The notes: a model not told the origin generated them from the sequence alone. A DNA stretch of 64,000 nt from CAVVAH01 sp963746175 (GCA_963746175.1 CAVVAH010000008.1:620001-684000), one strand, 5' to 3'; counted from the first letter of the stretch, positions 50,449 to 58,857 are shown. Translations and numbers: made by a program.

Positions 50449-50874
50449 GTGTTCCCGGAGCCCGAGCGCGCGAAACGACGGGTCCCCTGTGTGGGTGCAC
50501 TGGTGCACGACGACGACGGCCGCCTGCTCGTCGTACGCCGGGGTCGTGAGCCCGGTCGAGGGCTGTGGTCCGTCCCGGGCGGCCGGGTCGAGCCCGGCGA
50601 GTCCGACGTGGCCGCCGTGCAGCGTGAGGTGCTCGAGGAGACCGGACTGCACGTGACGGTCGGGATCAAGGTCGGCACCGTGCTGCGCGACGGCACCGGC
50701 GGTGACGTCTACGACATCCGGGACTACGCCTGCTCGGTCGCCGTGGCGACCACGCCGGTGGCCGGCGACGACGCCGACGAGGTCCGGTTCGTGACCCGCG
50801 CCGACCTCGCGGAGCTCGACCTGGTCGAGCAGCTCTGGGACACCCTCGAGGGCTGGGGGATGCTCCCCCGCTGA
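50449..50874 (+). CDS. NUDIX hydrolase
   Basis: This 141-residue protein has the Nudix box with the G-x5-E-x7-REUxEE pattern: GGRVEPGESDVAAVQREVLEETG. The N-terminal VGALVHDDDGRLLVVRRG is typical of ADP-ribose/NADH pyrophosphatase-type members, but the substrate cannot be fixed. The GTG start follows a leaderless-type promoter. Convergent with the beta-propeller gene 7 bp on. Confidence 0.92.
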   Translation: MFPEPERAKRRVPCVGALVHDDDGRLLVVRRGREPGRGLWSVPGGRVEPGESDVAAVQREVLEETGLHVTVGIKVGTVLRDGTGGDVYDIRDYACSVAVATTPVAGDDADEVRFVTRADLAELDLVEQLWDTLEGWGMLPR

Positions 50875-50881
50875 CACGCCC

Positions 50882-52075
50882 TCAGTGGGACAGCACCAGG
50901 TCCGGCGAGCGCGTGAGGGTCCCGAGCGACGCCAGCCGGCAGCCGGCGCCGGCTCGGCAGCGCAGGACGGCGCCTTCCTCGCCGTCCATGTCGGTCACGG
51001 CGAGCAGCACGGTGCCCGGACTCGTCCAGGTGATCTGGCGGACGAACACGCGCGGCAGCCGGAGGCTGGTCGTCCGCCCGGAGGCCACGTCGAGAGCGGT
51101 GAGCCGGCGCCCGTAGAGCCCCACGACGCTGCGACCGTCCGGCGACCAGGCCGCCGGCCCGCCGAGGTGCACGTCGCAGTGCTGCCGGTCCGCGCCACCC
51201 GCTGTGGCCAGGTGGACGCACTCGCCGTCGGTCATCGCCAGCTCGTCGCTGACCGGCGACGCGGCCAGCAGGTACGGTCCGCCCTCGACGCCGACGCGCG
51301 GCAGATCGACCGGCGCGCCCGCGCCCGGCGTCCAGACGTACGGCGGTCCGCCAGGGTCCATCGCCACCTCGAGCACGATCCCCGCGGGTGTCCAGGCCCG
51401 GACGCCGAACGGCAGTCGTGTCCGGCGGGAGACGAGCACCTCGCCGGACCGGAGGTCGCGTACCACGAGGCCGTACGGTCCGTCAGGGTTCTTGGACGTC
51501 AGCGCGTAGACGACGCGGGACCCGTCGGGGTCCACGGCGAGGCCCTGGGGGTGCCGGCCCTCGAACGGGAACTGGTCGAGCACGAGCCGGCTGCCGTCCG
51601 GGCGCAGCTGCTCGATCGCGGTGGTGCCCCGGTCCTGCACCAGCAGCACGGGACCGCCGTCGGCACCGTGCATCTCGACCACCCGGACGCCTCGTCCGGC
51701 GGAGACGGTGTGGCCTGCTGCCCGCACGACCGTCCCGGAGGCGAGGTCGACCTGGAGCGGACGTCCTACCGGCAGCGTCGCCCAGGGGAGCGGCACCGCA
51801 GGCGTCGGCGCGGCGGAGGCCGGGTACGCCGACGCGTACGGACTCGGTATCGCCGAGTGCCGCGTCGCGGGCGGCGTGGATGTCGGCGTCGCTGTCGGTG
51901 ACGAGGCGGGCGGGGCACTCTCCGGCGCCGCAGGAGGGTCGAGCAGCCGGGTCACGGCGAAGCCGCCGAGCACCAGCACCAGGACGACCAGGACGGCCGA
52001 CGAGCGACGCGACGGCGGCCGGTCGTCGCCGATCAGCTCGTCGGCGGGGTTCCCGGTGCCGATCTGGTCGACCAC
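50882..52075 (-). CDS. Membrane-anchored beta-propeller protein of unknown function
   Basis: This 397-residue protein has a short cytosolic start, one membrane helix (SSAVLVVLVLVLGGFAV), a Pro/Ser/Thr/Ala-rich linker and then repeats with the blade-like pattern of TolB/WD40-type propellers (DPDGSRVVYAL, AWSPDGRSVVGL, TWTSPGTVLLAV). It is probably an extracytoplasmic sensor or scaffold. The GTG at 52075 has GGGGAGG 6 bp upstream; an upstream in-frame ATG lacks a ribosome site. An inverted repeat lies in its divergent promoter gap. Confidence 0.75.
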   Translation of the reverse strand: MVDQIGTGNPADELIGDDRPPSRRSSAVLVVLVLVLGGFAVTRLLDPPAAPESAPPASSPTATPTSTPPATRHSAIPSPYASAYPASAAPTPAVPLPWATLPVGRPLQVDLASGTVVRAAGHTVSAGRGVRVVEMHGADGGPVLLVQDRGTTAIEQLRPDGSRLVLDQFPFEGRHPQGLAVDPDGSRVVYALTSKNPDGPYGLVVRDLRSGEVLVSRRTRLPFGVRAWTPAGIVLEVAMDPGGPPYVWTPGAGAPVDLPRVGVEGGPYLLAASPVSDELAMTDGECVHLATAGGADRQHCDVHLGGPAAWSPDGRSVVGLYGRRLTALDVASGRTTSLRLPRVFVRQITWTSPGTVLLAVTDMDGEEGAVLRCRAGAGCRLASLGTLTRSPDLVLSH

Positions 52076-52182
52076 GCCCCACCTCCCCCTCAGACGGCAG
52101 CGGTGCCGCACGCGGGAGACGCACGGGGCCTCCCTCAGGTTGCCACGCGCGGGCGGTCCGGGCCGGATCGCGGTCTGGAAGA

Positions 52183-52252
52183 TCGTTTGCGACCTGAGTC
52201 ACCGACACGCCGGGGATGACCTCGGCGAGTCCGTGATCCAAGTCGCAAACGA
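52183..52252. repeat. Long interrupted palindrome in a divergent promoter gap
   Basis: Perfect 11-bp arms TCGTTTGCGAC (52183-52193) and GTCGCAAACGA (52242-52252), with partly complementary inner bases. It lies between divergent starts at 52075 and 52337, so an operator or cruciform is likelier than a terminator. GGATCGCGG is directly repeated on its two sides. Confidence 0.6.
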
Positions 52253-52336
52253 CAAGTCGGGACGGATCGCGGACCGGGAGGTCAAGAGTTCACGGTTCGG
52301 CCCCGAAGAACAGGTGTGGCGACCTACGGTGCCGAC

Positions 52337-52798
52337 ATGGCGGCACGACCTCACCTGAGCCCCGTCCGGCTGCGGCTGACCTGGCGGCAGCGGCGCGCGT
52401 TCGTGCTCGCCGTGCTCACGTACCAGGTCCTCGTCTGGGGCGACTACCTGCTGCTCGACGGCCGGTTCGGCGGCGGCCCGCGCACGGCGGTCGCCGGCGC
52501 AGCGTTCCTCGTGATGGCGGCCACCACCTGGTGGATCGGCACCTCGGCGACCCGGCGCGGCCTGGTCGTGCACGCCCTGCCGCCGATGACCATCCCGTGG
52601 GCGGAGGTCCGCGAGATCGAGGTGCGCACCCAGATCGGCCGCAAGGTGGTCGTCGTCCACCACGGCCGCGAGCTGCACCGCACCACCACGCTGTCGGCAC
52701 CGTTCACCGGGCCGATCAGCAAGGACGACGACTTCCAGGAGAAGGTCCGCGCGCTGCGCACCTACTGGGCCGCGCAGCGCGAGACCGCCGCCGCCTGA
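52337..52798 (+). CDS. Small membrane protein with PH-like domain
   Basis: This 153-residue protein has two hydrophobic helices near the N-terminus (RAFVLAVLTYQVLVWGDYLLL and AVAGAAFLVMAATTWWIG) followed by a beta-rich cytoplasmic part (RRGLVVHALPPMTIPWAEVREIEV, then RKVVVVHHGRELHRTTTLSAP) as in bacterial PH-domain membrane proteins. ATG 52337 is preferred to a GTG at 52316. Unknown function. The stop is followed by hairpin copy 2, convergent with MaoC. Confidence 0.75.
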   Translation: MAARPHLSPVRLRLTWRQRRAFVLAVLTYQVLVWGDYLLLDGRFGGGPRTAVAGAAFLVMAATTWWIGTSATRRGLVVHALPPMTIPWAEVREIEVRTQIGRKVVVVHHGRELHRTTTLSAPFTGPISKDDDFQEKVRALRTYWAAQRETAAA

Positions 52799-52802
52799 CC
52801 TG

Positions 52803-52872
52803 GACCTCCGCGAGCGCTGCAGACACGCGGAGAACTAGCCCCTCCGGCCCTGCGTGTTCGCAGCGCTCGCGG
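52803..52872. repeat. Dispersed hairpin element, copy 2
   Basis: The left 26 bases are identical to 15715-15740. Arms CCGCGAGCGCTGCAGACACGC (positions 52808-52828) and 52852-52872 pair at 19 of 21 positions; the loop differs entirely from copy 1. It sits between convergent genes and can terminate both. Confidence 0.8.
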
Positions 52873-52875
52873 GGG

Positions 52876-53382
52876 TCAGGAGTCCTGCGGGACGGGGCGG
52901 CCGGGCTGCTCGCCGCCGCGCGCCTCGCCGTACGACCGCTTCGGCACCATCACCTTGCGACGGAACACGCACACCACGACGCCGTCCTGGTTGTAGCCGC
53001 GGGTCTCCACCTGCACGACACCACGGTCGTCCTTGGACCTCGACTCGGTCTTGTCGAGCACCGTGGTCTCGCCGTAGATGGTGTCGCCGTGGAAGGTCGG
53101 CTTGACGTGCTTGAGCGACTCGACCTCGAGGTTGGCGATCGCCTTGCCGCTCACGTCCGGGACCGACATGCCGAGCAGCAGCGAGTAGACGTAGTTGCCC
53201 ACCACGACGTTCTTGCCGAAGTCGGTCGTCTGCTCGGCGTAGTTGGCGTCGAGGTGCAACGGGTGGTGGTTCATCGTGAGCAGGCAGAACAGGTGGTCGT
53301 CGTACTCGGTGACCGTCTTGCCGGGCCAGTGCTTGTACGTCGCCCCGACCTCGAACTCCTCGTAGTAGCGACCGAACTGCAC
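52876..53382 (-). CDS. MaoC-family (R)-hydratase-like protein
   Basis: This 168-residue hot-dog-fold protein shows GRYYEEFEVGATYKHWPGKTV, then EYDDHLFCLLTMNHHPLHLDANYA, the hydratase-2 Asp/His region, and PTFHGDTIYGETTVL. MaoC-type enzymes hydrate enoyl-CoA or mesaconyl-type thioesters. A CitE-like lyase and an acyl-CoA dehydrogenase lie 4-10 kb away, and the trio is typical of ethylmalonyl-CoA or leucine/isoleucine-type routes, but no operon links them. The GTG at 53382 follows the stress-protein stop by one base. Confidence 0.88.
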   Translation of the reverse strand: MQFGRYYEEFEVGATYKHWPGKTVTEYDDHLFCLLTMNHHPLHLDANYAEQTTDFGKNVVVGNYVYSLLLGMSVPDVSGKAIANLEVESLKHVKPTFHGDTIYGETTVLDKTESRSKDDRGVVQVETRGYNQDGVVVCVFRRKVMVPKRSYGEARGGEQPGRPVPQDS

Positions 53383-53383
53383 G

Positions 53384-53872
53384 TCAGGCCCCCGAGGACA
53401 TCCGGGCGAGCACCTCGCGGGCCTTGTCGGCCTCGGACCAGGTGCAGTGGATGTCGTACGAGCTGGCGACGATCTTGCTCTTGGAGGTGAAGTCGCGGCG
53501 GCCGCCCGAGAGCGCGTGCCCGACGAAACCGAAGACGGCACCCATCACCGCGCCGTAGAGCAGGGCGGAGGCGATGAGGCCGAAGGTGTTGGTGCCGCTG
53601 TCGGCGAAGACCGAGAGCAGCACGCCGACGAAGAGCCCGAACCAGAGGCCGGTGGCCGCGCCGGCCATGGCCGCCCGGCCGCGGGTCAGCCGACCGAGCA
53701 CGTTCTCGACCATCTTGAGGTCGGAGCCGACGATCGACACGTGCTGCACGGGGAACTGCTGGTCGGAGAGGAAGTCGACGGCGCGCTGCGCCTCGACATA
53801 GGTGTCGTAGCTGCCGACCACCTGGCCGCGGGGGATGTCGGAGTACTGGTCGTGCGCAGAAGGAGCGGGCAT
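53384..53872 (-). CDS. General stress protein-like membrane-associated protein
   Basis: This 162-residue protein has an N-terminal domain of the general stress protein 17M type (VVGSYDTYVEAQRAVDFLSDQ, FPVQHVSIVGSDL), then two hydrophobic, Gly-rich helices (AGAATGLWFGLFVGVLLSV and ALLYGAVMGAVFGFVGHAL) and a C-terminal strand set (SYDIHCTWSEADKAREVLAR). Function unknown. It precedes MaoC with a one-base gap, which ties the two in an operon. Confidence 0.83.
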   Translation of the reverse strand: MPAPSAHDQYSDIPRGQVVGSYDTYVEAQRAVDFLSDQQFPVQHVSIVGSDLKMVENVLGRLTRGRAAMAGAATGLWFGLFVGVLLSVFADSGTNTFGLIASALLYGAVMGAVFGFVGHALSGGRRDFTSKSKIVASSYDIHCTWSEADKAREVLARMSSGA

Positions 53873-53914
53873 GCCCCCATCCTGCCGCTCGGAACGGCGT
53901 CCTGGCGCCCCGGG

Positions 53915-55189
53915 TCATCGTCCGGCCGGTGCCGGCGCGGCTGCGGAGGAGGCCGGCTCGAGGTCGCGGAGCCGGCGGAGCGGGCTCGCCCACAGGACGA
54001 GCAGCGGCAGGAACGTGGCCCCGGCGGTCAGCCAGAGCGTCGGGCGTACGCCGACCAGCGTGGCCGTGATCCCGGCGGCCAGCGATCCCACCGGGATGGC
54101 ACCCCACGACACGAACCGCACCGTGGCCACGACGCGGGAGAGCAGATCCGGCGGGGACTCGATCTGCCGGTAGGTCCGGGTGACGACGCTGGACACGACG
54201 ACGCCGGCCGCGAAGCCGGCGTTGCCCACGGCGAACAGCACCATCCCCAGGTGGCCCGAGCCGACCGGCATGAGCAGCGCCAGCAGGTCGCCGACCAGGC
54301 TGGCGACCAGGACGACCCGGGCACTGCCGAGCGCCCGGGACAGCCGCGGGACCAGTGCGGCGCCGACCAGGGATCCGACGCCCTCGGTGGCGATGAGCAG
54401 CCCGACGATGCCGGGCTGTGCGTCGAGGACCCGCACCAGGTAGATCGGCGTGAGAGCCATCAGCGCCCCGCAGGCGAAGTTGACCAGCGTCGCCTCCCAC
54501 ATGAACGGGCCCATCAGCGGGTGCCGCGTCACGTAGCGCCAGCCCTCGCCGATCAGGTCCCTCGCCCGGGTCGTCGTGGCGGCGAGCACCCGTTCGCGCT
54601 CGGGCAGCCGGCTCACGAGCACCGCGGACACGAGATAGCTCACCGCGTCGACGAGGACGGTCGGCACCGCGCCGAGCAGCTGCACCGCGAAGCCGCCGAG
54701 CGACGGCCCGGCCAGCTGAGTCGTCGCGTGGGTGCCGGAGGTGAAGCTGTTGCGCGACTGGAGCTGCTCCTTGGGCACGACCGTCGGCAGGAACGTCATC
54801 GAGCCGACGTCGAACAGCACCGACGCGAAGCTCGACACGAGCGCGACGACGACCAGCTGGGTCAGCGTGAGCGCGTCCAGCCACCAGGCGACCGGGACGC
54901 TGGCCAGCGCGGCGGCGCGCACGAGGTCCATCGCCACCTGCAGCCGGCGCAGCGGCAGCGTGGCCACGACGACGCCCGCCGGCAGCCCGATGACCAGCCA
55001 CGCGACGTACGACGCCGCCGTCAGCAGCCCGACCTCGAAGGCGGACGCGTGCAGCACCGACAGGGCGACCAGCGGCAGCGCCACGGCGGAGACCGCGGAT
55101 CCGACGCTGCTCACCGTACTGGCCGACCAGTACGTCCAGAACGCCGCTGCGGGGGTGGTAGGGCGCGCGGTCAGCCAGTGAGTTCCCAT
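53915..55189 (-). CDS. MFS transporter, EntS/MFS_3 type exporter
   Basis: This 424-residue protein has about 12 hydrophobic helices and the MFS_3 start FWTYWSASTVSSVGSAVSAVALPLVAL, cytoplasmic loop VVVATLPLRRLQVAMDLVRA and FLPTVVPKEQLQSRNS, typical of enterobactin-exporter-like permeases. The substrate is unknown. It is downstream of, but probably separate from, the DUF2332 gene (51-bp gap). ATG 55189 fits the family start. Confidence 0.9.
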   Translation of the reverse strand: MGTHWLTARPTTPAAAFWTYWSASTVSSVGSAVSAVALPLVALSVLHASAFEVGLLTAASYVAWLVIGLPAGVVVATLPLRRLQVAMDLVRAAALASVPVAWWLDALTLTQLVVVALVSSFASVLFDVGSMTFLPTVVPKEQLQSRNSFTSGTHATTQLAGPSLGGFAVQLLGAVPTVLVDAVSYLVSAVLVSRLPERERVLAATTTRARDLIGEGWRYVTRHPLMGPFMWEATLVNFACGALMALTPIYLVRVLDAQPGIVGLLIATEGVGSLVGAALVPRLSRALGSARVVLVASLVGDLLALLMPVGSGHLGMVLFAVGNAGFAAGVVVSSVVTRTYRQIESPPDLLSRVVATVRFVSWGAIPVGSLAAGITATLVGVRPTLWLTAGATFLPLLVLWASPLRRLRDLEPASSAAAPAPAGR

Positions 55190-55240
55190 AGAGAACTGAC
55201 TATCATCCCCCGCTGGTGGAGGGGAAGCCGGACCGGCCGG

Positions 55241-56296
55241 TCAGTCCCAGGTCGTGGGGAGGCCGTGCGGCGTCGCGCTGCCGAGCACCCGCGGCGGGCC
55301 GGCCGGCCAGGTCTGCAGGACCACCAGGAACTCGTGGTCGGCCCCGGGGGTCCGGCGCCGCGGCTCGAGGGACAGCCGGGCCAGCCCCGCTCCGCCACCG
55401 GCACCGGTTCCCAGCTCGGCGAGTCGACGCTCGACCCGGGCCTGCTCGTCCCGCGGCACGTACTGCCACATCACCGAGTGCCACACCACCGTGGTCGTCC
55501 CGTCCACGAGGTCGAGCCGGTCGACGAAGTCCCCGGCGCCACTGGTCTCCACGGTGACCGGCACCTCCGCCGCCAGCCGGAGAGCACCGCGGAGCCGCTC
55601 CAGCCGTTCCTGCTGGTCCGGCCACACGTACGACGTCAGGCCCAGCCGCCCCTCGCCCGTGGTGGGATCCACCGGTGCGACGTCGCAGCCCATCCGCTCG
55701 GCCACGTCCAGCCGGCGCAGCTGCGGCAGCGGTCCCCGCCACGGGTCGACGAGCACCACCGGCGAGTCGTCGGGGCCGACGGAGCGGCCGTCCGTGAGCT
55801 CGATCCGGAACCGGTCCGCACGGAGGTTCAGGCCGCCGCTGGCGCCCAGCTCCACGAGCCGGACCGGGCGCGGGTCCTCGGCTGCCAGGTGCAGCAACCC
55901 GCCGACCAGCGCCGCTGCCCGCCCGACCTCGTTGGTCTGCGGCGGCTGGCCGAGCACCCGTCGCAGCTCGTCGCTGCGGTCCGCGAGAAGGTCGCGCAGG
56001 GCGACCCACGCCGCAGCGGCATCGCCCGTGCCGCCGACCGACGGGTACGTCAGCGCGAGGGCCGGCGCACGACGCTCGAGCACCAGGCGGTGCACTCCGG
56101 CCATCAGCCGCAGGGCCAGCGCCGACGGTCCCGAGTCGTGCTCGTGCCCGCGGAGGACGTCGAGGGCCGGCCCCCCGGCGGCGACGTCGTCGGCGACCCG
56201 GTGCAGCAGGTGGTGGTACAGCGGCGAGCCCAGCTCTGCGCAGGCCTCCGCCTGGTCCCGGATACGGCGGACCAGGTCGTCCGTCGGGACGCTCAT
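55241..56296 (-). CDS. DUF2332-family protein
   Basis: This 351-residue protein follows the DUF2332 pattern: IRDQAEACAELGSPLYHHLL, YPSVGGTG, QTNEVGRAAALVGGLLHLA, LVELGASGGLNLRADRF, which resembles a SAM-type Gly loop, and HSVMWQYVPRDEQARVE. Function is unknown; a methyltransferase-like fold is plausible. Its ATG overlaps the TetR stop (ATGA at 56293-56296), so TetR and DUF2332 are co-translated and it is probably regulated by that repressor. Confidence 0.87.
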   Translation of the reverse strand: MSVPTDDLVRRIRDQAEACAELGSPLYHHLLHRVADDVAAGGPALDVLRGHEHDSGPSALALRLMAGVHRLVLERRAPALALTYPSVGGTGDAAAAWVALRDLLADRSDELRRVLGQPPQTNEVGRAAALVGGLLHLAAEDPRPVRLVELGASGGLNLRADRFRIELTDGRSVGPDDSPVVLVDPWRGPLPQLRRLDVAERMGCDVAPVDPTTGEGRLGLTSYVWPDQQERLERLRGALRLAAEVPVTVETSGAGDFVDRLDLVDGTTTVVWHSVMWQYVPRDEQARVERRLAELGTGAGGGAGLARLSLEPRRRTPGADHEFLVVLQTWPAGPPRVLGSATPHGLPTTWD

Positions 56297-56871
56297 GCAG
56301 CCCGCCCGGGCACCGCCGCCAGCACGGCGGCGGTCATCAGCTCGACCGCCTCGTCGTCGCGGAGGCCACCGCGGTCGCACAGCGACTGCCACGTCCCGAC
56401 GTGCAGGGCGTGACCGATCGCGGCCGACAACCTCGTCGCCGCCCGACCGCGACAGCCGAAGCCCTTCACCAGCACCGCCACCCGGGCGTGCTGCTCCCGG
56501 GCGATGTTCTCCCCGACGAAGGCGGGCATGGCATCCAGGTCCCGGTAGACCTTGGACAGCATGGGGGCCGCGGTGCGGGCCCAGGCGTAGGTCTCCCCCA
56601 GTGCCGTCCGCAGGCGTTCCTCCGGATCGGCGATGCCGGCCCAACCGGCCAGGTCCGGCGCAGGGTGCAGGCCACGCCAGTGCGCCGAGCACGCGGCGAT
56701 CAGCGCGCTGTCGTCCGGGAAGTGCCGGTAGACCGTGAGTCGCGTGACCCCGGCGAGCTCCGCGACGGCCGACACCGTCGTCGCCGCAGGGCCGACGTCC
56801 TCGTGCAGCTGCATGGCCGCCTCGGTGATGCGGGTCCGCGTCTGGTCGACCGTGTCCTGTCGCGCGCGCAT
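56293..56871 (-). CDS. TetR-family transcriptional regulator
   Basis: This 192-residue regulator has the helix-turn-helix TVSAVAELAGVTRLTVYRHFPDD in an N-terminal TetR domain (RITEAAMQLHEDVGPAAT). The ATG at 56871 (MRARQDTVDQTRTR) gives normal length; further in-frame ATG codons to 56961 would overlap the divergent promoter. It is divergent from a cupin gene and coupled to DUF2332, the usual layout of an autoregulated local repressor. Confidence 0.9.
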   Translation of the reverse strand: MRARQDTVDQTRTRITEAAMQLHEDVGPAATTVSAVAELAGVTRLTVYRHFPDDSALIAACSAHWRGLHPAPDLAGWAGIADPEERLRTALGETYAWARTAAPMLSKVYRDLDAMPAFVGENIAREQHARVAVLVKGFGCRGRAATRLSAAIGHALHVGTWQSLCDRGGLRDDEAVELMTAAVLAAVPGRAA

Positions 56872-56915
56872 CGTGTACGCGCGCGATTTCGATGAACGGT
56901 GTTGTTCTTTCAATC

Positions 56916-56945
56916 TTGACGGCTCCGGGTCGTCGGGAGTACAAC
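56916..56945 (+). promoter_or_regulatory. Sigma-70-type promoter for the cupin gene with flanking inverted repeat
   Basis: TTGACG (56916-56921), an 18-base spacer and TACAAC (56940-56945) form a good vegetative promoter. Imperfect arms TTTCGATGAAC (from 56887) and GTTCACTCGAAA flank it, and GAGTACA is repeated over the -10, so a TetR operator is likely here. Confidence 0.5.
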
Positions 56946-57004
56946 TCTTTCCAGAGTACACCGCTGTTCACTCGAAACGTTCACCTCGTCGTCAAGGAGT
57001 CCTC

Positions 57005-57556
57005 ATGACCACCACAGCCCCGCCGCCGGCCACGTTGGCGGACGCCACCGCACTGGGGCGCGCCCTGCCCCTGACCGTCCTGCCGGCGCCGCACGAGCCG
57101 GAGCGGTCCATCGGCTCGATCACCGTCGCCTTCCGCCTCGACGGCGAGCACACCGGCGAGCAGGTCGCCGTCGTCGAGCACTCGTTCCCGCCCGGCGCGC
57201 TGGTCCCGCCGCACGTGCACACCCGCGAGGACGAGTTCTCCATCGTCACCGCCGGGGCGATCGGGTTCCGGTCCGGCGCGGACGAGGTCGTCCTCGAGAC
57301 CGGCGGCTACATCACCAAACCGCGCGGGGAGCTGCACACGATGTGGAACGCCGGCACCGAGACGGCGCGGATGATCGAGATCATCACCCCGGCGGGCTTC
57401 GAGCGGTTCTTCCGCGAGCTGGCCGACCTCGCGCAGGCTGGCCCGCCGGAGCCGGCCGAGATGGCGGCACTGACCGCGGCGTACGGGCTGTTCATCGACC
57501 CGACCTGGGTCCCCGAGCTGATGGACCGCTACGACCTCCGGTCGCCGTTCGGCTGA
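57005..57556 (+). CDS. Cupin-domain protein
   Basis: This 183-residue cupin has the metal-binding motif PPHVHTREDEFSIVTAG (G-x5-HxH-x4-E type) and the second motif PRGELHTMWNAGTE, so a metal centre is expected. Such single-cupin proteins act as dioxygenases, isomerases or binding proteins; the substrate is unknown. ATG 57005 has AAGGAG 5 bp upstream. It is divergent from the TetR gene and convergent with acyl-CoA dehydrogenase (10-bp gap). Confidence 0.9.
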   Translation: MTTTAPPPATLADATALGRALPLTVLPAPHEPERSIGSITVAFRLDGEHTGEQVAVVEHSFPPGALVPPHVHTREDEFSIVTAGAIGFRSGADEVVLETGGYITKPRGELHTMWNAGTETARMIEIITPAGFERFFRELADLAQAGPPEPAEMAALTAAYGLFIDPTWVPELMDRYDLRSPFG

Positions 57557-57566
57557 GGGGCGGGGG

Positions 57567-58772
57567 TCAGCCGCGGAGCTTGTACTCCTCGAGGAGCCGG
57601 CGGCCGATGATCATCTTCTGGATGTCGCTGGTGCCCTCCCCGATGAGCAGCATCGGGGCCTCGCGGTAGAGGCGCTCGATCTCGTACTCCTTGGAGTAGC
57701 CGTAGCCGCCGTGGATGCGGAAGGAGTCCTCGACGACCTCCTTGCAGTACTCGCTGGCGAGGTACTTGGCCATCCCGGCCTCGATGTCGTTGCGCTCGCC
57801 GGAGTCCTTCTTGCGGGCGGCCATCACCATCATCGCGTGGGCGGCCTCGACCTTCGTCGCCATCTCCGCGAGCCGGAACTGCACGGCCTGGTGCTGGGCG
57901 ATCGGCTTGCCGAACGACTCGCGCTGCTGCGCGTACCGGACGCCGAGCTCGAACGCGCGCTGCGCGACCCCGCAGCCGCGGGCGGCGACGTTGACGCGGC
58001 CCACCTCGACGCCGTCCATCATCTGGTAGAAGCCCTTGCCGGTCTTGCCGCCGAGGGCCCGGGTCGCCGGCACCCGCAAGCCGTCGAAGACCGCCTCGGT
58101 CGAGTCGACGCCCTTGTAGCCCATCTTCTCGATCTTCCCCGGGATGGTCAGCCCGGGTGCGACCTCGCCGAAGCCCGGCTCCTTCTCGACCAGGAAGGTG
58201 GTCATCCGCTGGTGCGGCTTCGCGTCGTCCGGCGCCTCGGCGTCGGTCCGCACCAGGACGGCCAGCAGGTTCGACGTGCCGCCGTTGGTGATCCACATCT
58301 TCTGGCCGGTGAGCAGGTAGTCGTCGCCGTCGCGCACCGCCTTGGTGGTGATCGCGCTGACGTCGGACCCCAGGGCCGGCTCGGACATCGAGAACGACCC
58401 GCGCACCTCTCCCGTGGCCATCCTCGGCAGCAGTGCCGCGCGCTGCTCGTCGGTGCCGTGCTGCTGGAGCAGGTAGGCCACGATGAAGTGGGTGTTGATG
58501 ATGCCGCTCACGCTCATCCAGCCGCGGGCGATCTCCTCGACCACCAGCGCGTACGTCAGCAGCGACTCGCCGAGCCCGCCGTACTCCTCCGGGATCATGA
58601 GGCCGAACAGCCCCATCTCCTTCATGCCCTCGACGATGTCCGTCGGGTACTCGTCGTCGCGCTCGAGCTGTGCGACGGTCGGAAGGATCTCCTTGTCCAC
58701 GAAGCCGCGGACGGTCTTGACGATCTCCTGCTGGACATCGGTCAGACCCTCGGTCTGGGCGAGACGACCCAT
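57567..58772 (-). CDS. Acyl-CoA dehydrogenase
   Basis: This 401-residue flavoenzyme has the family signatures GSFSMSEPALGSDVSAI (FAD/substrate), QKMWITNGG, ARGCGVAQRAFELG, GYGYSKEYEIERLYREA and the catalytic Glu region LIGEGTSDIQKMIIGRRL. It oxidises an acyl-CoA to the 2-enoyl-CoA with an electron-transfer flavoprotein. AAGGAG sits 7 bp before ATG 58772. The palindrome TACTGGTCAGTA at 58812-58823 lies just upstream and is a probable repressor site. It may work with the MaoC and CitE-like enzymes nearby. Confidence 0.94.
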   Translation of the reverse strand: MGRLAQTEGLTDVQQEIVKTVRGFVDKEILPTVAQLERDDEYPTDIVEGMKEMGLFGLMIPEEYGGLGESLLTYALVVEEIARGWMSVSGIINTHFIVAYLLQQHGTDEQRAALLPRMATGEVRGSFSMSEPALGSDVSAITTKAVRDGDDYLLTGQKMWITNGGTSNLLAVLVRTDAEAPDDAKPHQRMTTFLVEKEPGFGEVAPGLTIPGKIEKMGYKGVDSTEAVFDGLRVPATRALGGKTGKGFYQMMDGVEVGRVNVAARGCGVAQRAFELGVRYAQQRESFGKPIAQHQAVQFRLAEMATKVEAAHAMMVMAARKKDSGERNDIEAGMAKYLASEYCKEVVEDSFRIHGGYGYSKEYEIERLYREAPMLLIGEGTSDIQKMIIGRRLLEEYKLRG

Positions 58773-58811
58773 GGCACGACTCCTTCGCGGGCGGTGCGGA
58801 GGTGCGTATGT

Positions 58812-58823
58812 TACTGGTCAGTA
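58812..58823. promoter_or_regulatory. Operator candidate upstream of acyl-CoA dehydrogenase
   Basis: TACTGGTCAGTA has 5-bp inverted arms around a GT centre and lies 40 bp upstream of the acyl-CoA dehydrogenase start. Such sites are typical of TetR-type fatty-acid regulators; the regulator itself is not identified. Confidence 0.5.
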
Positions 58824-58857
58824 TCCTCCGGGTCGCCGGGCGGTGCGCGCCGCCGGG

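Noticed and set aside
53447..56413. A 988-codon plus-strand frame across the stress protein, MFS and DUF2332 genes
   Set aside because: It spans three genes with recognisable families on the other strand and has a Gln/Arg/His-rich shadow composition.
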